A stretch of DNA of 64,000 bases. Source: Ferrimonas marina. GTDB lineage: Bacteria; Pseudomonadota; Gammaproteobacteria; Enterobacterales; Shewanellaceae. Both the position numbers and the translations under genes were made by a program. The stretch is taken from NCBI RefSeq assembly GCF_900129905.1, contig NZ_FQXG01000002.1, forward strand, positions 310,001-374,000, in the 5' to 3' direction. Under the pieces are notes generated by a model. The model did not search any database. It saw only the letters and a program-made list of their open reading frames with translations, and was not told where the DNA came from. Position 1 is the stretch's first letter, and every line of letters begins with the position of its first letter. Shown piece by piece: positions 27,154 through 35,478 of the stretch.

Positions 27154-27978
27154 TTATTGTATCTGCCACAGGGCCGCGTCCGGCAGCACCTGTTCTGGAA
27201 GGGGGGTCACCGACAGATGGCGCTGTCCCAGGGGAACCTTAACGCTGGCATGGCGCTGGCAGGCCTGGCGTTGGGCCTGTTCCACCAGGCGACGCAGCAA
27301 CGGCTGGCGCGGAGCCAGGCGGCCCTGGTGATAGCTAAAGGGCTGTTCGCTGGAAGCGAGGAAATCGTCCATCGCCTCGTTGATAAAGGCAGGGATGCCG
27401 TTGGCGCGCACCACCGCCTGGGGGCAATGGGGATCGCTCAGCTGGGTCTGGTTGAGTCGGGCTTCGACCCGCTCAAACAGGAAGGGGGTCAGGGCCAGGG
27501 CCTGGCGCAGATGACGGGTGATCTGCCCCAGTGCCTCAAGCTGCTCCGGACTGAAATCGTTCTGACAGGGGCCGCGGTGCAGGGTCAGCAGGAAGTGGCC
27601 ATTGTCACTGGAGAGCACCACACCGGTGTGGAAATGGCACTCCAGCTGCTCATACAGGGTGGCGATCTCGGAGCGGGCCCGTTGGCGACGCAGCTTGGCA
27701 TCGAGGGCGATGACGTTGTTGGTGCACTGCTGGGCGGTTTGGTACCAGGGGTCTTGCCCGCGGTGGGCCACATAGGTGCGGATCAGATCGCTGCACAGAT
27801 CCGAGCCGCAGGCGATGGGCAAGCTGGCACTGCCCTCCCCCTCCTGGGTCAGCCGGGCCAGGAAGCCCCCGGAGGCGCCCATGGAGCGACGCAGCCACTC
27901 CATCCATTCGTACCAGTTGCCGTCTACGGCGGCATCGTACGCCCCTTCAATCAACTGCCCAAGCCAATGCTCGTTCAT
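27154..27978 (-). CDS. LuxR-family-like sensor protein lacking the HTH domain
   Basis: A 274-residue protein resembling the N-terminal sensor half of LuxR-type regulators that begin WLGQLIEGAYDAAVDG-W. It has a GAF/PAS-like core (FERVEARL...VVRANGIPAFINEAMDDFL, about 190-230). It ends AALWQIQ exactly where the usual LuxR HTH should start, and the stop is followed at once by a terminator, so no HTH is encoded. Start taken as ATG 27978 (MNEHWL); an upstream ATG at 28125 adds 49 unlike residues. Could be a truncated regulator or a protein-protein antagonist. Confidence 0.65.
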   Translation of the reverse strand: MNEHWLGQLIEGAYDAAVDGNWYEWMEWLRRSMGASGGFLARLTQEGEGSASLPIACGSDLCSDLIRTYVAHRGQDPWYQTAQQCTNNVIALDAKLRRQRARSEIATLYEQLECHFHTGVVLSSDNGHFLLTLHRGPCQNDFSPEQLEALGQITRHLRQALALTPFLFERVEARLNQTQLSDPHCPQAVVRANGIPAFINEAMDDFLASSEQPFSYHQGRLAPRQPLLRRLVEQAQRQACQRHASVKVPLGQRHLSVTPLPEQVLPDAALWQIQ

Positions 27979-28347
27979 GCCAATTTCCTTGTGTGCTGAT
28001 GCTGACCCACCCTGGTCAACGAATGTACACACTACCGAGCGACTATTTTGTAGACAATGGACAACTCTGGGGATCTTCTGTGGATAAAATGGGGAAATCT
28101 CCGAATAAAATTTTTCCTTTATCATTCATTGACTTGAACAAAGAAAAATCAGCAGCGTCGGAATTATCCAGTAAGAAAGTGTTGTAATAATCACACGAAA
28201 ACAGGCTGTAGCACGGCTTATAGCCGAGATACAGAAAGAAAAAACCTCATCGTGGCTCTCCTGGAACAAAGTTTCATTGAAGCTTCGATACTACACAAGG
28301 TGCTGGCGACTTAGTTTGATTCGCCTTCCCGGGCTTGGTGAACCAAT

Positions 28348-28661
28348 GGCTCTTGCGCCGACTTTGCCGCTCCAGTGCATCCCTGCACTCGCGGCATTGA
28401 TACCTCCCTGTATGGCAGAGTGCCCGAGCAGAGTCGCCATCGGCAAGGCTGAGGGCCAGGACGGCCCGAATGGCCAGCGGAGGCATGGAGGCCGACTCTG
28501 GCCTTTGCCGCTAGTCGATGACGTCGATGTGAGGATTCAGCACCGATTGGAGGCGGTGGGGGTTCCAAGGGGGCGGAACGCCCCTTTGGTTGGCCGCTCT
28601 TCAGCATCCCTGCTGCCGCGGCATTGGTGCATCCTGCACGGCCTGTCGCCAACGCGACAAA
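28348..28661 (+). repeat. Interspersed intergenic repeat, copy B
   Basis: About 314 bp, aligning closely with copy A (14000-14262), with an insertion of about 50-65 bp after GCGCCGACTT. The insertion looks like a diverged duplicate of the element's own tail (CGCTC-CAGCATCCCTGC-CGCGGCATT). Hairpin CCAAGGGGGCGGAACGCCCC at 28565-28584. About 70 bases from the recR terminator. No gene is convincing in 27979-28731. Confidence 0.8.
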
Positions 28662-28731
28662 GCTACATTGCGAGCAGCAGTGAATCTCAATTGTGGGAGA
28701 TAACCCTGCAAACCCGGATAAAACAAGAAAA

Positions 28732-28752
28732 AACCCCCGCGAGGCGGGGGTT
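28732..28752 (-). terminator. Rho-independent terminator of recR
   Basis: AACCCCCGC (28732-28740), GAG, GCGGGGGTT (28744-28752); on the minus strand the hairpin is followed by TTTTTTC. Confidence 0.88.
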
Positions 28753-28756
28753 GTGT

Positions 28757-29356
28757 TCAGATCTTTCGGCGTCCGCTGAAGGAGAGGGCCAACGTGGTGC
28801 CATCCACGTACTCCAGTTCGCCCCCCACCGGTACCCCGTGGGCGATCCGGCTGATCTCGATGCCCCGGTCCCGGGCCATCTCGGCGATGTACTGGGCGGT
28901 GGCGTCCCCCTCCACCGTGGGGTTGGTGGCCAGGATCACCTCCTGCCACTGGCCATCGGCCATCATCCCATCCAGGGTGTCCAGACCGATGTCATCGGGG
29001 CCGATGCCATCCAGCGGTGACAGGTGGCCCATCAGGACGAAGTAGCGACCGCCGTACTGGCCGGCGGATTCGATCGCCAGCAGGTCCGCCGGCGACTCCA
29101 CCACACAAAGCTGACCGCTCTCCGCCCGCTTAGGGTTGGCGCAGATCTGACACAGCTCCTGTTCGGTGAAGGTGCGGCAGCTGCGGCAGTGACCCACCTC
29201 GCTCATCGCCTGGGTCATCGCCTGACCCAACGCAGAACCGCCCTGACGATCCCGTTCCAACAACTGAAACGCCATCCGTTGGGCCGAACGTGGACCCACC
29301 CCGGGCAAACACTGCAACGCCTTGATCAGGTCATCGACCAGCGGACTGAACTTCAT
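28757..29356 (-). CDS. recR: Recombination protein RecR
   Basis: A 199-residue RecR. HhH motif [17 protein letters not shown] (17-33), zinc finger CRSC...CQIC (about 57-72), and a Toprim domain ([26 protein letters not shown], then [13 protein letters not shown]). Works with RecF/RecO to load RecA at gaps. The start overlaps the ybaB stop (TGATG), and dnaX-ybaB-recR is a widely conserved operon. Confidence 0.97.
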   Translation of the reverse strand: MKFSPLVDDLIKALQCLPGVGPRSAQRMAFQLLERDRQGGSALGQAMTQAMSEVGHCRSCRTFTEQELCQICANPKRAESGQLCVVESPADLLAIESAGQYGGRYFVLMGHLSPLDGIGPDDIGLDTLDGMMADGQWQEVILATNPTVEGDATAQYIAEMARDRGIEISRIAHGVPVGGELEYVDGTTLALSFSGRRKI

Positions 29357-29685
29357 CAGAACGGCAGTTTCATGCCCGGCGGCAGCTGCATGCCACCAGT
29401 CACTTCGGCCATCTTGGCCTTCTGGTTCTCTTCGACACGGCGTGCGGCGTCGTTGATCGCAGCAGCGATCAGGTCTTCCAGCATCTCTTTGTCGTCTTCC
29501 ATCAGGCTCTCGTCGATCTCAACACGACGGACGTTGTGGGCGCCGTTCATGGTGATCTTCACCAGGCCCGCACCGGATTCACCGGTGGCTTCCATCTGAG
29601 CGATCTCTTCCTGGGCTTTCTGCATGCGCTCTTGCATCTGCTGCGCCTGCTTCATCAGGTTACCCATTCCGCCTTTACCAAACAT
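29356..29685 (-). CDS. ybaB: YbaB/EbfC family nucleoid-associated protein
   Basis: A 109-residue dimeric DNA-binding protein. [28 protein letters not shown] is the long N-terminal helix (shown here by its [12 protein letters not shown] core), followed by the beta sheet with [21 protein letters not shown] and a C-terminal [12 protein letters not shown]. Between dnaX and recR, as in most gammaproteobacteria. Confidence 0.95.
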   Translation of the reverse strand: MFGKGGMGNLMKQAQQMQERMQKAQEEIAQMEATGESGAGLVKITMNGAHNVRRVEIDESLMEDDKEMLEDLIAAAINDAARRVEENQKAKMAEVTGGMQLPPGMKLPF

Positions 29686-29767
29686 ACTGTTGCTCTCTTA
29701 TGCTGATTCACATGTCAAATTCCGAGCCACATCTTACCGAATGCGGCGGCTCGGACAAGGGATTCTG

Positions 29768-32371
29768 TTAGCGGCCTTCGCCGCCCTCCGGGGCCTGGTA
29801 GTTGACCGACTCCTCGATCAGGCTGGCCCCCATCTCGTTTTGCAGCCAAATCATCGCCGGATCCGCCAGCAGGTCCTCACGGGCCTGAACCAGCTTCTCC
29901 TTATGGCGTCGACGGCGGATCTCCAGCGGTGTCTCCCGCCCTGGCTGATCCGCCACCTCGATGCGCAGTTGCACACTTTGCTGCCACAGCGTCTCCAGGC
30001 TCTGCTGCAGCGGTGCCACCACCGACTCGTTGTTGAGGTGACGCTGGTCCGGACGCAGGTAGAGCACCACCTGCTCACCCTCGCGCTCCAGCACCGAGTT
30101 GATCGCCAACTGACGCGGTCGGGCACCAATCCCAAGCTTAGCCATCGCCTGGTACCACTGGCGGTCCAGCTCAACGGCTTCACTGGCTTCGGGCATCGCC
30201 ACCGGGGCGACCTCGGCGACCGGTTCAGGCTCGACAGGGCTTACAGGTTCAGCGACCGGTGCCGTTGGGCTGGCTGGCTGCGCTACCGGTTCCGCTGCTG
30301 TCTCAATGGCTGGCTTGGCTTGCGACTCGCTCGCTGGGTGGTCTTCGGTGTGCCATGGGGGGCGGTCCAACTCGGCCGCCACCGCATCAGCGACGGCCTC
30401 AGGCTTTCCCCCCGGCGGTGCCGTGGCTTGCTCGGTGGCACGCTTGGCCGGCTCCGGCTCAGTGGCTTGTGGCTCACCAGCTGGCTCCGCGGCCGGGCGT
30501 TTGCTCACTGCCGGAGTGGGCGCAGGCTTCGGCGTTGCTGCCGCGGCGGCCTCCTCGGTCGGCTCCTCGCTACCGAAGCGCTTGCGCAGGTTGCTCTGGT
30601 TGGCCAACACCTGGCTGACCAGATCGGTCACCGGTACCGTCGGCTGGGCCGGGGCCTCTGGCGCCATCGCCGGGGCGCTTGACGGCGGTGCACTTTCCAT
30701 CTGAGGCGAGGACATCATCTCCTCGGCCTGGGCCATCAGCATCGCCTGCTCAGCGGCCATCGCTTCCGGGTCCTGCTCCAGCGGCGGTGGCTCATAGCCC
30801 AGGCTGGGATCCAGTATCTGGTCCGGACGCGGCGCTGCGGATTGTGAAGAGGCAGCTTGTGTTGACGGTGCGCTCTGGGAAGGCGCACTCTGCGTTGGTG
30901 TTTGGGCCTGGGCCTCAATGTGGGCCTGCTCGGCCACTAGTGCCTGGGCCTCGACCCCCTCCTCGGCAACAGAGTCGGGTTCTGAAGAAGGTGTAGGGCT
31001 GCTCTTGGCCGGTTGAGCGGCGACCTCCTGTGCCGGCGCAGGCTCCGGCTCGGCTGCAACGGCTACAGCCTGCTCAGGCTTGGTAACCGCTGGCTTACTC
31101 TCAGGCTGCACGGGCTTTTGCTGCTCGGGCTCTGGTTCCTCGGGCTCTGGTTGCACGGGCTCTGGTTGCACGGGCTCCGATTGCGCAGCGTCGGGTTGAG
31201 TCGCAGCCGGTCGTACTGCTTCAGTGTGCTGGGGCGCCGCCACGTGCGTGGGCGCTTCGGTGGGCCGGGCCAGCATCGGGCTGACCGGCTCGGCCGGGGC
31301 AAAGGCCAGGGCTCGCAACAGGGTCATCTCCACGCCGCTGCGTGGGTCCGGCGCCAGCGGCAGGTCTTTTCGGCCCTGGGTCAGGATCTGGTACCACAGC
31401 TGCAGCTGCTCTCGATCCAGTTGTGCTGCCAGGGCGGTGAGGCCCGCCTCATCCAGCTGATGGCTTTGGGTCTTGAGGTTGAACTGACGCAGTGCGGCCT
31501 GGTGCAGCACCGCCGCCATCTGACGCAGCAGATCGTCGTGATCCGGCGCAAAGGCTTCGATCTCATCCAGCAGGTCCAACATCTGCTGCGGCTCCCCCTG
31601 GCACAGGCTGTCCAGCAGACGCACCGCGTAGCCGCTGTCCAGGGTACCCAGCATCCCCTGCACCTGGGCCAGGTCCAGACGACCGCTGCCGTGGGCAATG
31701 GCCTGATCGGTCAGGCTCATGCCATCACGGACACTGCCATCGGCGGCCTGGGCCAGCAGCTCAAGGGCCGCCGGCTCATAGGGGATCGCCTCGGCATCCA
31801 ACACCTTGGCCAGGTGGGCGCTGATCCGTTTGGGGGTCACGCTCTTCAGGTTGAACTGCAGGCAGCGGGACAACACGGTGACCGGCAGCTTCTGCGGATC
31901 GGTGGTGGCCAGCAGGAACTTCACGTGCTCCGGCGGCTCCTCCAGGGTCTTAAGCAGGGCATTGAAGCTGTGACGGGACAGCATGTGCACTTCGTCGATC
32001 AGGTAGACCTTGTAGCGACCGCGCACCGGTTGGTACTGGACGTTATCGAGGATCTCCCGGGTGTCATCCACCTTGGTACGGGAGGCCGCATCGATCTCCA
32101 GCAGGTCGACGAAGCGGCCCTGGCTGATCTCCACGCAGTTGTTGCACTGACCGCAGGGGGTGGCGGTCACGCCCTGCTCGCAGTTGAGGCCCTTGGCCAG
32201 CAGACGGGCGATGGAGGTCTTGCCCACGCCGCGGGTGCCGGTGAACAGATAGGCGTGGTGGAGGCGATTGTTTTCCAGGGCGTGGGTCAGGGCCTTGAGC
32301 ACGTGCTCCTGACCGACCACCTGGTCAAACGCGGCTGGCCGCCATTTTCGGGCCAGAACCTGATAGGACAT
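29768..32371 (-). CDS. dnaX: DNA polymerase III subunit tau (DnaX)
   Basis: An 867-residue clamp-loader subunit, longer than E. coli tau (643). AAA+ domain: Walker A GTRGVGKT (45-52), zinc Cys 64, 73, 76 and 79, DEVH Walker B (126-129), SRC sensor (158-160). Residues about 410-720 are a Pro/Glu/Gln/Ala-rich linker with repeated QPEPVQPEP-type units; the C-terminal part (about 750-867) fits the tau polymerase-binding domain. ATG 32371 gives MSYQVLARKWRP. No A-AAA-AAG slippery site was found near the usual position, so a gamma form by frameshift is not predicted. Confidence 0.95.
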   Translation of the reverse strand: MSYQVLARKWRPAAFDQVVGQEHVLKALTHALENNRLHHAYLFTGTRGVGKTSIARLLAKGLNCEQGVTATPCGQCNNCVEISQGRFVDLLEIDAASRTKVDDTREILDNVQYQPVRGRYKVYLIDEVHMLSRHSFNALLKTLEEPPEHVKFLLATTDPQKLPVTVLSRCLQFNLKSVTPKRISAHLAKVLDAEAIPYEPAALELLAQAADGSVRDGMSLTDQAIAHGSGRLDLAQVQGMLGTLDSGYAVRLLDSLCQGEPQQMLDLLDEIEAFAPDHDDLLRQMAAVLHQAALRQFNLKTQSHQLDEAGLTALAAQLDREQLQLWYQILTQGRKDLPLAPDPRSGVEMTLLRALAFAPAEPVSPMLARPTEAPTHVAAPQHTEAVRPAATQPDAAQSEPVQPEPVQPEPEEPEPEQQKPVQPESKPAVTKPEQAVAVAAEPEPAPAQEVAAQPAKSSPTPSSEPDSVAEEGVEAQALVAEQAHIEAQAQTPTQSAPSQSAPSTQAASSQSAAPRPDQILDPSLGYEPPPLEQDPEAMAAEQAMLMAQAEEMMSSPQMESAPPSSAPAMAPEAPAQPTVPVTDLVSQVLANQSNLRKRFGSEEPTEEAAAAATPKPAPTPAVSKRPAAEPAGEPQATEPEPAKRATEQATAPPGGKPEAVADAVAAELDRPPWHTEDHPASESQAKPAIETAAEPVAQPASPTAPVAEPVSPVEPEPVAEVAPVAMPEASEAVELDRQWYQAMAKLGIGARPRQLAINSVLEREGEQVVLYLRPDQRHLNNESVVAPLQQSLETLWQQSVQLRIEVADQPGRETPLEIRRRRHKEKLVQAREDLLADPAMIWLQNEMGASLIEESVNYQAPEGGEGR

Positions 32372-32434
32372 GAGACTCCCAAAGGGCCGTAGAAAAACGA
32401 TAAAAAAGTAGGGTAACACATGGCCGCAAAGAGC

Positions 32435-32462
32435 AAAAAGCCGAGCAGGTGCCCGGCTTTTT
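32435..32462. terminator. Terminator between apt and dnaX
   Basis: AAAAAGCCG (32435-32443) pairs with CGGCTTTTT (32454-32462); it serves apt on the minus strand. Confidence 0.85.
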
Positions 32463-32501
32463 CTTCGCGCTTTTTTTGCTCGAAAGCGGTGCGGTTGAGG
32501 C

Positions 32502-33047
32502 TCAGTCGCCCTCGAACTCACACAGGGACAGCACGTCCAGGCCCAGGTCCAGCAGGCGCTGCTCGCCACCCAGGTCCGGCAGGTTGATGATGAAGGCGGC
32601 GTCGGTCACCTCACCACCCAGGTCGCGGATCAGCTTAACGGTGGCATCGATGGTGCCGCCGGTGGCCAGCAGGTCATCCACCACCAGCACCTTGTCGCCG
32701 GCCTGGATCGCGTCCTGGTGGATCTCCAGGGTATCCATGCCGTACTCCAGCTCGTAGGACTGGGCGTTGGTGGCACGCGGCAGCTTGCCCGGCTTACGTA
32801 CCGGAACGAAACCCAGACCCAGGGCCACCGCCAGCGGGGCACCAAACAGGAAGCCACGGGCTTCGGTGCCGACGATCTTGGTGAAGCCACGATCCTTGTA
32901 GTGGGCTACCAGCAGGTCGATGCTCATCTTGAACGCCTCGCCGTCCTCCATCAGGGAGGTGACGTCACGGAACATGATGCCGGGCTTGGGGTAATCGGGA
33001 ATGGTCTTGATGCTGTTTTTGATCAGCGCCAGGGAAGCTTGGTTCAT
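32502..33047 (-). CDS. apt: Adenine phosphoribosyltransferase
   Basis: A 181-residue type I phosphoribosyltransferase making AMP from adenine and [22 protein letters not shown] (16-33), [14 protein letters not shown], and the PRPP motif [20 protein letters not shown] (about 122-141) are intact. The length is typical (E. coli 183). An untranslated stretch with its own terminator hairpin lies just upstream, suggesting attenuation or a small upstream transcript. Conserved apt-dnaX linkage. Confidence 0.96.
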   Translation of the reverse strand: MNQASLALIKNSIKTIPDYPKPGIMFRDVTSLMEDGEAFKMSIDLLVAHYKDRGFTKIVGTEARGFLFGAPLAVALGLGFVPVRKPGKLPRATNAQSYELEYGMDTLEIHQDAIQAGDKVLVVDDLLATGGTIDATVKLIRDLGGEVTDAAFIINLPDLGGEQRLLDLGLDVLSLCEFEGD

Positions 33048-33082
33048 GGTGATGTCTTTTCGTCTTTGGTGGCCTTAGCCAC

Positions 33083-33112
33083 AAAAAAACCCAGTCTGCA
33101 GATGCAACTGGG
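33083..33112 (-). terminator. Terminator-like hairpin in front of apt
   Basis: Minus strand CCCAGT-TGCA-TC-TGCA-G-ACTGGG (33112-33090) followed by seven Ts (33089-33083). It points toward apt, whose ATG is 36 bases downstream; no known gene precedes it on this strand. Confidence 0.8.
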
Positions 33113-33122
33113 CCGGTCAACC

Positions 33123-33200
33123 TTATTGCTGGCTAAGCTTAAGCACCTCGAAGATCAGATGCAAACTTAAACTCGCTACCGCATTGGCCTTTGTCGACAT
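33123..33200 (-). CDS. Possible 25-residue sORF upstream of apt
   Basis: ATG to TAA encoding 25 residues, MSTKANAVASLSLHLIF then EVLKLSQQ, potentially an amphipathic helix. Its stop lies 10 bases before the hairpin at 33083-33112, the layout of a leader peptide or a tiny gene with its own terminator. No clear ribosome site precedes the ATG, so this is a weak call. The rest of 33201-33304 shows no feature on this strand. Confidence 0.25.
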   Translation of the reverse strand: MSTKANAVASLSLHLIFEVLKLSQQ

Positions 33201-33304
33201 GGACAGGGTGGGAACTGGGATTCATGCCATTGCCCTCGTTCAGCGCGACGACCCGGGGGTATGTTGACAGGACAATGGTGAAAAAACGCGCAATGGAGGA
33301 GATC

Positions 33305-33559
33305 ATGACCACCCGCTTGTCGACGATGTTAGCCCTGTCCCTGGTCTTGACCCTGGTGGGCTGTAATCAGCAAAACTTCCAGTACGACGCCCGTTACCAA
33401 CTGACCGAGGTGGACGGCGTCCTGTATCGGCTAAATCAGAAAACCGGCCAGGTGGACCGGCTGGAGCAGGATCGCTTCGTACCGATGAAAGAGCCGCTGC
33501 CTGACACCATGGCCGACGCCGTACAGGGTCAGGCCGAGCAAGAAAGCGACGGGGAATAA
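33305..33559 (+). CDS. Small hypothetical lipoprotein
   Basis: Not recognised by name. An 84-residue protein with a signal peptide and lipobox LVGC (17-20), then a short soluble part with the repeated theme YQLTEVDGVLYRLNQKTGQV. AGGAG sits six bases before ATG 33305, which is preferred to an in-frame ATG at 33293. A hairpin (33565-33588) follows. Convergent with the 38-residue membrane-protein gene. Confidence 0.75.
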   Translation: MTTRLSTMLALSLVLTLVGCNQQNFQYDARYQLTEVDGVLYRLNQKTGQVDRLEQDRFVPMKEPLPDTMADAVQGQAEQESDGE

Positions 33560-33564
33560 ACAGA

Positions 33565-33592
33565 GAGGCCACGCGTTAGCGTGGCCTCGTAT
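33565..33592 (+). terminator. Hairpin after the small lipoprotein gene
   Basis: GAGGCCACGC (33565-33574), GTTA, GCGTGGCCTC (33579-33588), then GTATTTT. Confidence 0.8.
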
Positions 33593-33620
33593 TTTGGATA
33601 CCCGGTCAGCAGAGGGCGGA

Positions 33621-33737
33621 TTACGCCAGCAGCTTCAGCCAGGTCAGGGTGGCCGGCAGGGTGGGGATCAACAACACCGCCAGCAGGCCCAGCAGATGAA
33701 ACAGGTTAAAGGGTTCTTTGAATTCTTTGTCGGCCAT
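33621..33737 (-). CDS. 38-residue single-pass membrane protein
   Basis: A complete very short gene: MADKEFKEPFNLFHLLG opens it, then a hydrophobic helix (LLAVLLIPTLPATL) and the end TWLKLLA, TAA. The soluble-charged start, one hydrophobic span and aromatic/Lys end are typical of small membrane proteins. GGGAG lies about nine bases before ATG 33737. A CRP-like site lies 39 bases upstream. It follows hvfC by 98 bases on the same strand, but that gap could hold its own promoter. Function unknown. Confidence 0.65.
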   Translation of the reverse strand: MADKEFKEPFNLFHLLGLLAVLLIPTLPATLTWLKLLA

Positions 33738-33775
33738 GACTGCGCACTCCCATGTGAAAAGTGAGCGCAGTGTAA

Positions 33776-33791
33776 CGTGAGCCAGCTCACA
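33776..33791 (-). promoter_or_regulatory. CRP-like binding site
   Basis: Minus strand TGTGAGCTGGCTCACG; the CRP consensus is TGTGA-N6-TCACA, so nine of ten defined bases match. It lies between hvfC and the 38-residue gene. Spacing to a clear -10 could not be fixed. Confidence 0.55.
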
Positions 33792-33835
33792 CTAAAACCC
33801 AGCTTTTGTAGGGCTTATTTTTTCGCCAGTCCGGC

Positions 33836-34570
33836 CTAACCATGCCGACGGACGATCCCCAGTTGCGCCATCTGCAGCAGGATCTGCCCTGCCCCCTGCG
33901 CCACCACCTCCGGCGCCAGCTCCGGCAGCGCCTCGGTCATGGTTTCCGCCAGGGCCTGGGCGCTGCTACCCGGCGCCTCCCGCAGCAACTCCAGCAGCCG
34001 CGCCGTCATGCCATTGAGCTCGGTGAAGGCCACCTCGTCCTCCACATCCCGGTAGACCAGCAGGAAGGTGGGGTGGGGCTCAACCTCGGGGCAGTCACTG
34101 CCCAGCCGATGCACCGGGTAACCGTACTGGCCCAATGCCGAGGCACGGTAGAGCGCCAACGGCTCGGTCAGCACCTGCTCCGCTTCGGTCAACAGGGGCT
34201 GATCGGTGATCTCCTCGCCGGTGTCCACCTGCAGCTCCAGGTACTCGTAGTGGGCCAGGGCCAGCTCCCAGGGTCGCAGCTGCGGCTCATTGGCGAGGAA
34301 GGCCAGAAACTCTTTGGCGATGTCGACAAACAGCGGCGAGTGGCAATCGTGCTCGGCAAAGAAGCGACGCAGTCGCTGCTGCCAACGCTCAGGCTCGGTC
34401 AGGCTGCGCAGTACCGGGAAGCCGCTATCGACAAAGCCGCTGACGTTGTTGAACATCAGGTCCCGGTAGATCTGCATCCGCCGTGCCTCCAGGCCCGCCG
34501 GTGGCTCACCCGCTTCGGGGGCGCGGATATGGGCCATAAAGTCGGCCTGCAGCTGGGTAAAGTCGCTCAT
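33836..34570 (-). CDS. hvfC: HvfC/BufC-type RiPP partner protein (DUF2063)
   Basis: A 244-residue protein of the DUF2063 family. The N-terminal domain starts FTQLQADFMAHIR and contains RRMQIYRDLMFNNVSGFVDSGFPVL (about 30-54), here recognised from IYRDLMFNN and GFPVL. HvfC-type proteins bind the RiPP precursor and are required with the MNIO enzyme for its modification. ATG 34570 overlaps the hvfB stop as ATGA, so the two subunits are translationally coupled. Confidence 0.88.
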   Translation of the reverse strand: MSDFTQLQADFMAHIRAPEAGEPPAGLEARRMQIYRDLMFNNVSGFVDSGFPVLRSLTEPERWQQRLRRFFAEHDCHSPLFVDIAKEFLAFLANEPQLRPWELALAHYEYLELQVDTGEEITDQPLLTEAEQVLTEPLALYRASALGQYGYPVHRLGSDCPEVEPHPTFLLVYRDVEDEVAFTELNGMTARLLELLREAPGSSAQALAETMTEALPELAPEVVAQGAGQILLQMAQLGIVRRHG

Positions 34571-35409
34571 GCCAGCGCCCTCCCCGCCCGGGCTGGCGCA
34601 GCCTGCTGGATCTGAACAATCTGCTCCACCTCGGCCATCAGTACCGGCATCGACGGCAGGTTGAAATCCCGCTCCAGCAAGGTGGGGTGCACACCATGAT
34701 GGGCATAGGTTTGGCCCAGCAGTTGCCAGACCGGATCGATCACATCGGCACCGTGGGTGTCGACGATAAGATCCTCCGCCTCCTGGTAATGCCCGGCGAT
34801 GTGCATGTAGCGGATCCGCTCCGTCGGCAGGCCCTGCATAAAGGCCACCGGATCGTAGCGGTGATTGACGCTGTTGACGTAGATGTTGTTGACGTCCAGC
34901 AGCAGTTCGCAATCCGCCCGGCTCAGTACCTCATTGATAAAGGTCAGCTCATCCATCTCGGCACCGGGCATGGCGTAGTAGGAGACATTTTCCAGTACCA
35001 GCCGCCGACCGAGGATCTCCTGCACCCGCTGCACCCGCTCGACCACATGGCCGACCGCCGCTTCGGTAAAGGGGATCGGCATCAGGTCATACATGTGTGC
35101 ATTGCCGGAGCAGTAGGAGAGGTGCTCGGAGTAGATGGGGATCTGGTGCTCATCGAGGAAGCGCTTGAGTTGACGCACAAAGGCTTCATCCAACGGCGCC
35201 GGTGCGCCGATGGAGAGCGACAGACCGTGGCAGACAAAGGGGACCCGCTCGGTCAGGGCACGAAATTGGCGCTTCAACCTGGGGTTGACCCGCAGCCAGT
35301 TCTCCGGCGCCACCTCCATAAAGCCCACCGATGCCGGGATCAGCCCTGAAGCCAACTCCGCCACCATCTCACGCCGCAGGCCAACGCCTGCTCCCGTTAC
35401 TGCCGCCAT
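34567..35409 (-). CDS. hvfB: HvfB/BufB-type MNIO enzyme (DUF692)
   Basis: A 280-residue DUF692 protein, a multinuclear non-haem iron oxygenase with a TIM-barrel fold. GLRREM and FMEVAPENW (about 30-38) open it; likely iron ligands lie in FVCHGLSLSIG, IYSEHLSY, LENVSYY, LLDVNNIYVNSVNH and MHIAGHYQ. The family converts Cys in RiPP precursors to oxazolone-thioamide or thiooxazole groups. GGAG precedes ATG 35409. Terminator hairpin 35437-35454 separates it from the precursor gene. Confidence 0.92.
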   Translation of the reverse strand: MAAVTGAGVGLRREMVAELASGLIPASVGFMEVAPENWLRVNPRLKRQFRALTERVPFVCHGLSLSIGAPAPLDEAFVRQLKRFLDEHQIPIYSEHLSYCSGNAHMYDLMPIPFTEAAVGHVVERVQRVQEILGRRLVLENVSYYAMPGAEMDELTFINEVLSRADCELLLDVNNIYVNSVNHRYDPVAFMQGLPTERIRYMHIAGHYQEAEDLIVDTHGADVIDPVWQLLGQTYAHHGVHPTLLERDFNLPSMPVLMAEVEQIVQIQQAAPARAGRALA

Positions 35410-35431
35410 GCCCACTCTCCATGCTTACAAC

Positions 35432-35454
35432 AAAAAGGCTGGCCGAAGCCAGCC
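35432..35454 (-). terminator. Terminator/attenuator between hvfA and hvfB
   Basis: Minus strand GGCTGGC (35454-35448), TTCG, GCCAGCC (35443-35437), then five Ts. It should make hvfA mRNA exceed hvfBC mRNA. Confidence 0.88.
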
Positions 35455-35478
35455 TGTTTCACGCCTGCTCAGGGGTGA

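Noticed and set aside
30900-31400. Programmed frameshift for a DnaX gamma form
   Set aside because: No A-AAA-AAG or long A run was found on the coding strand in the expected region; only CAGCAAAAGCC-type short runs.
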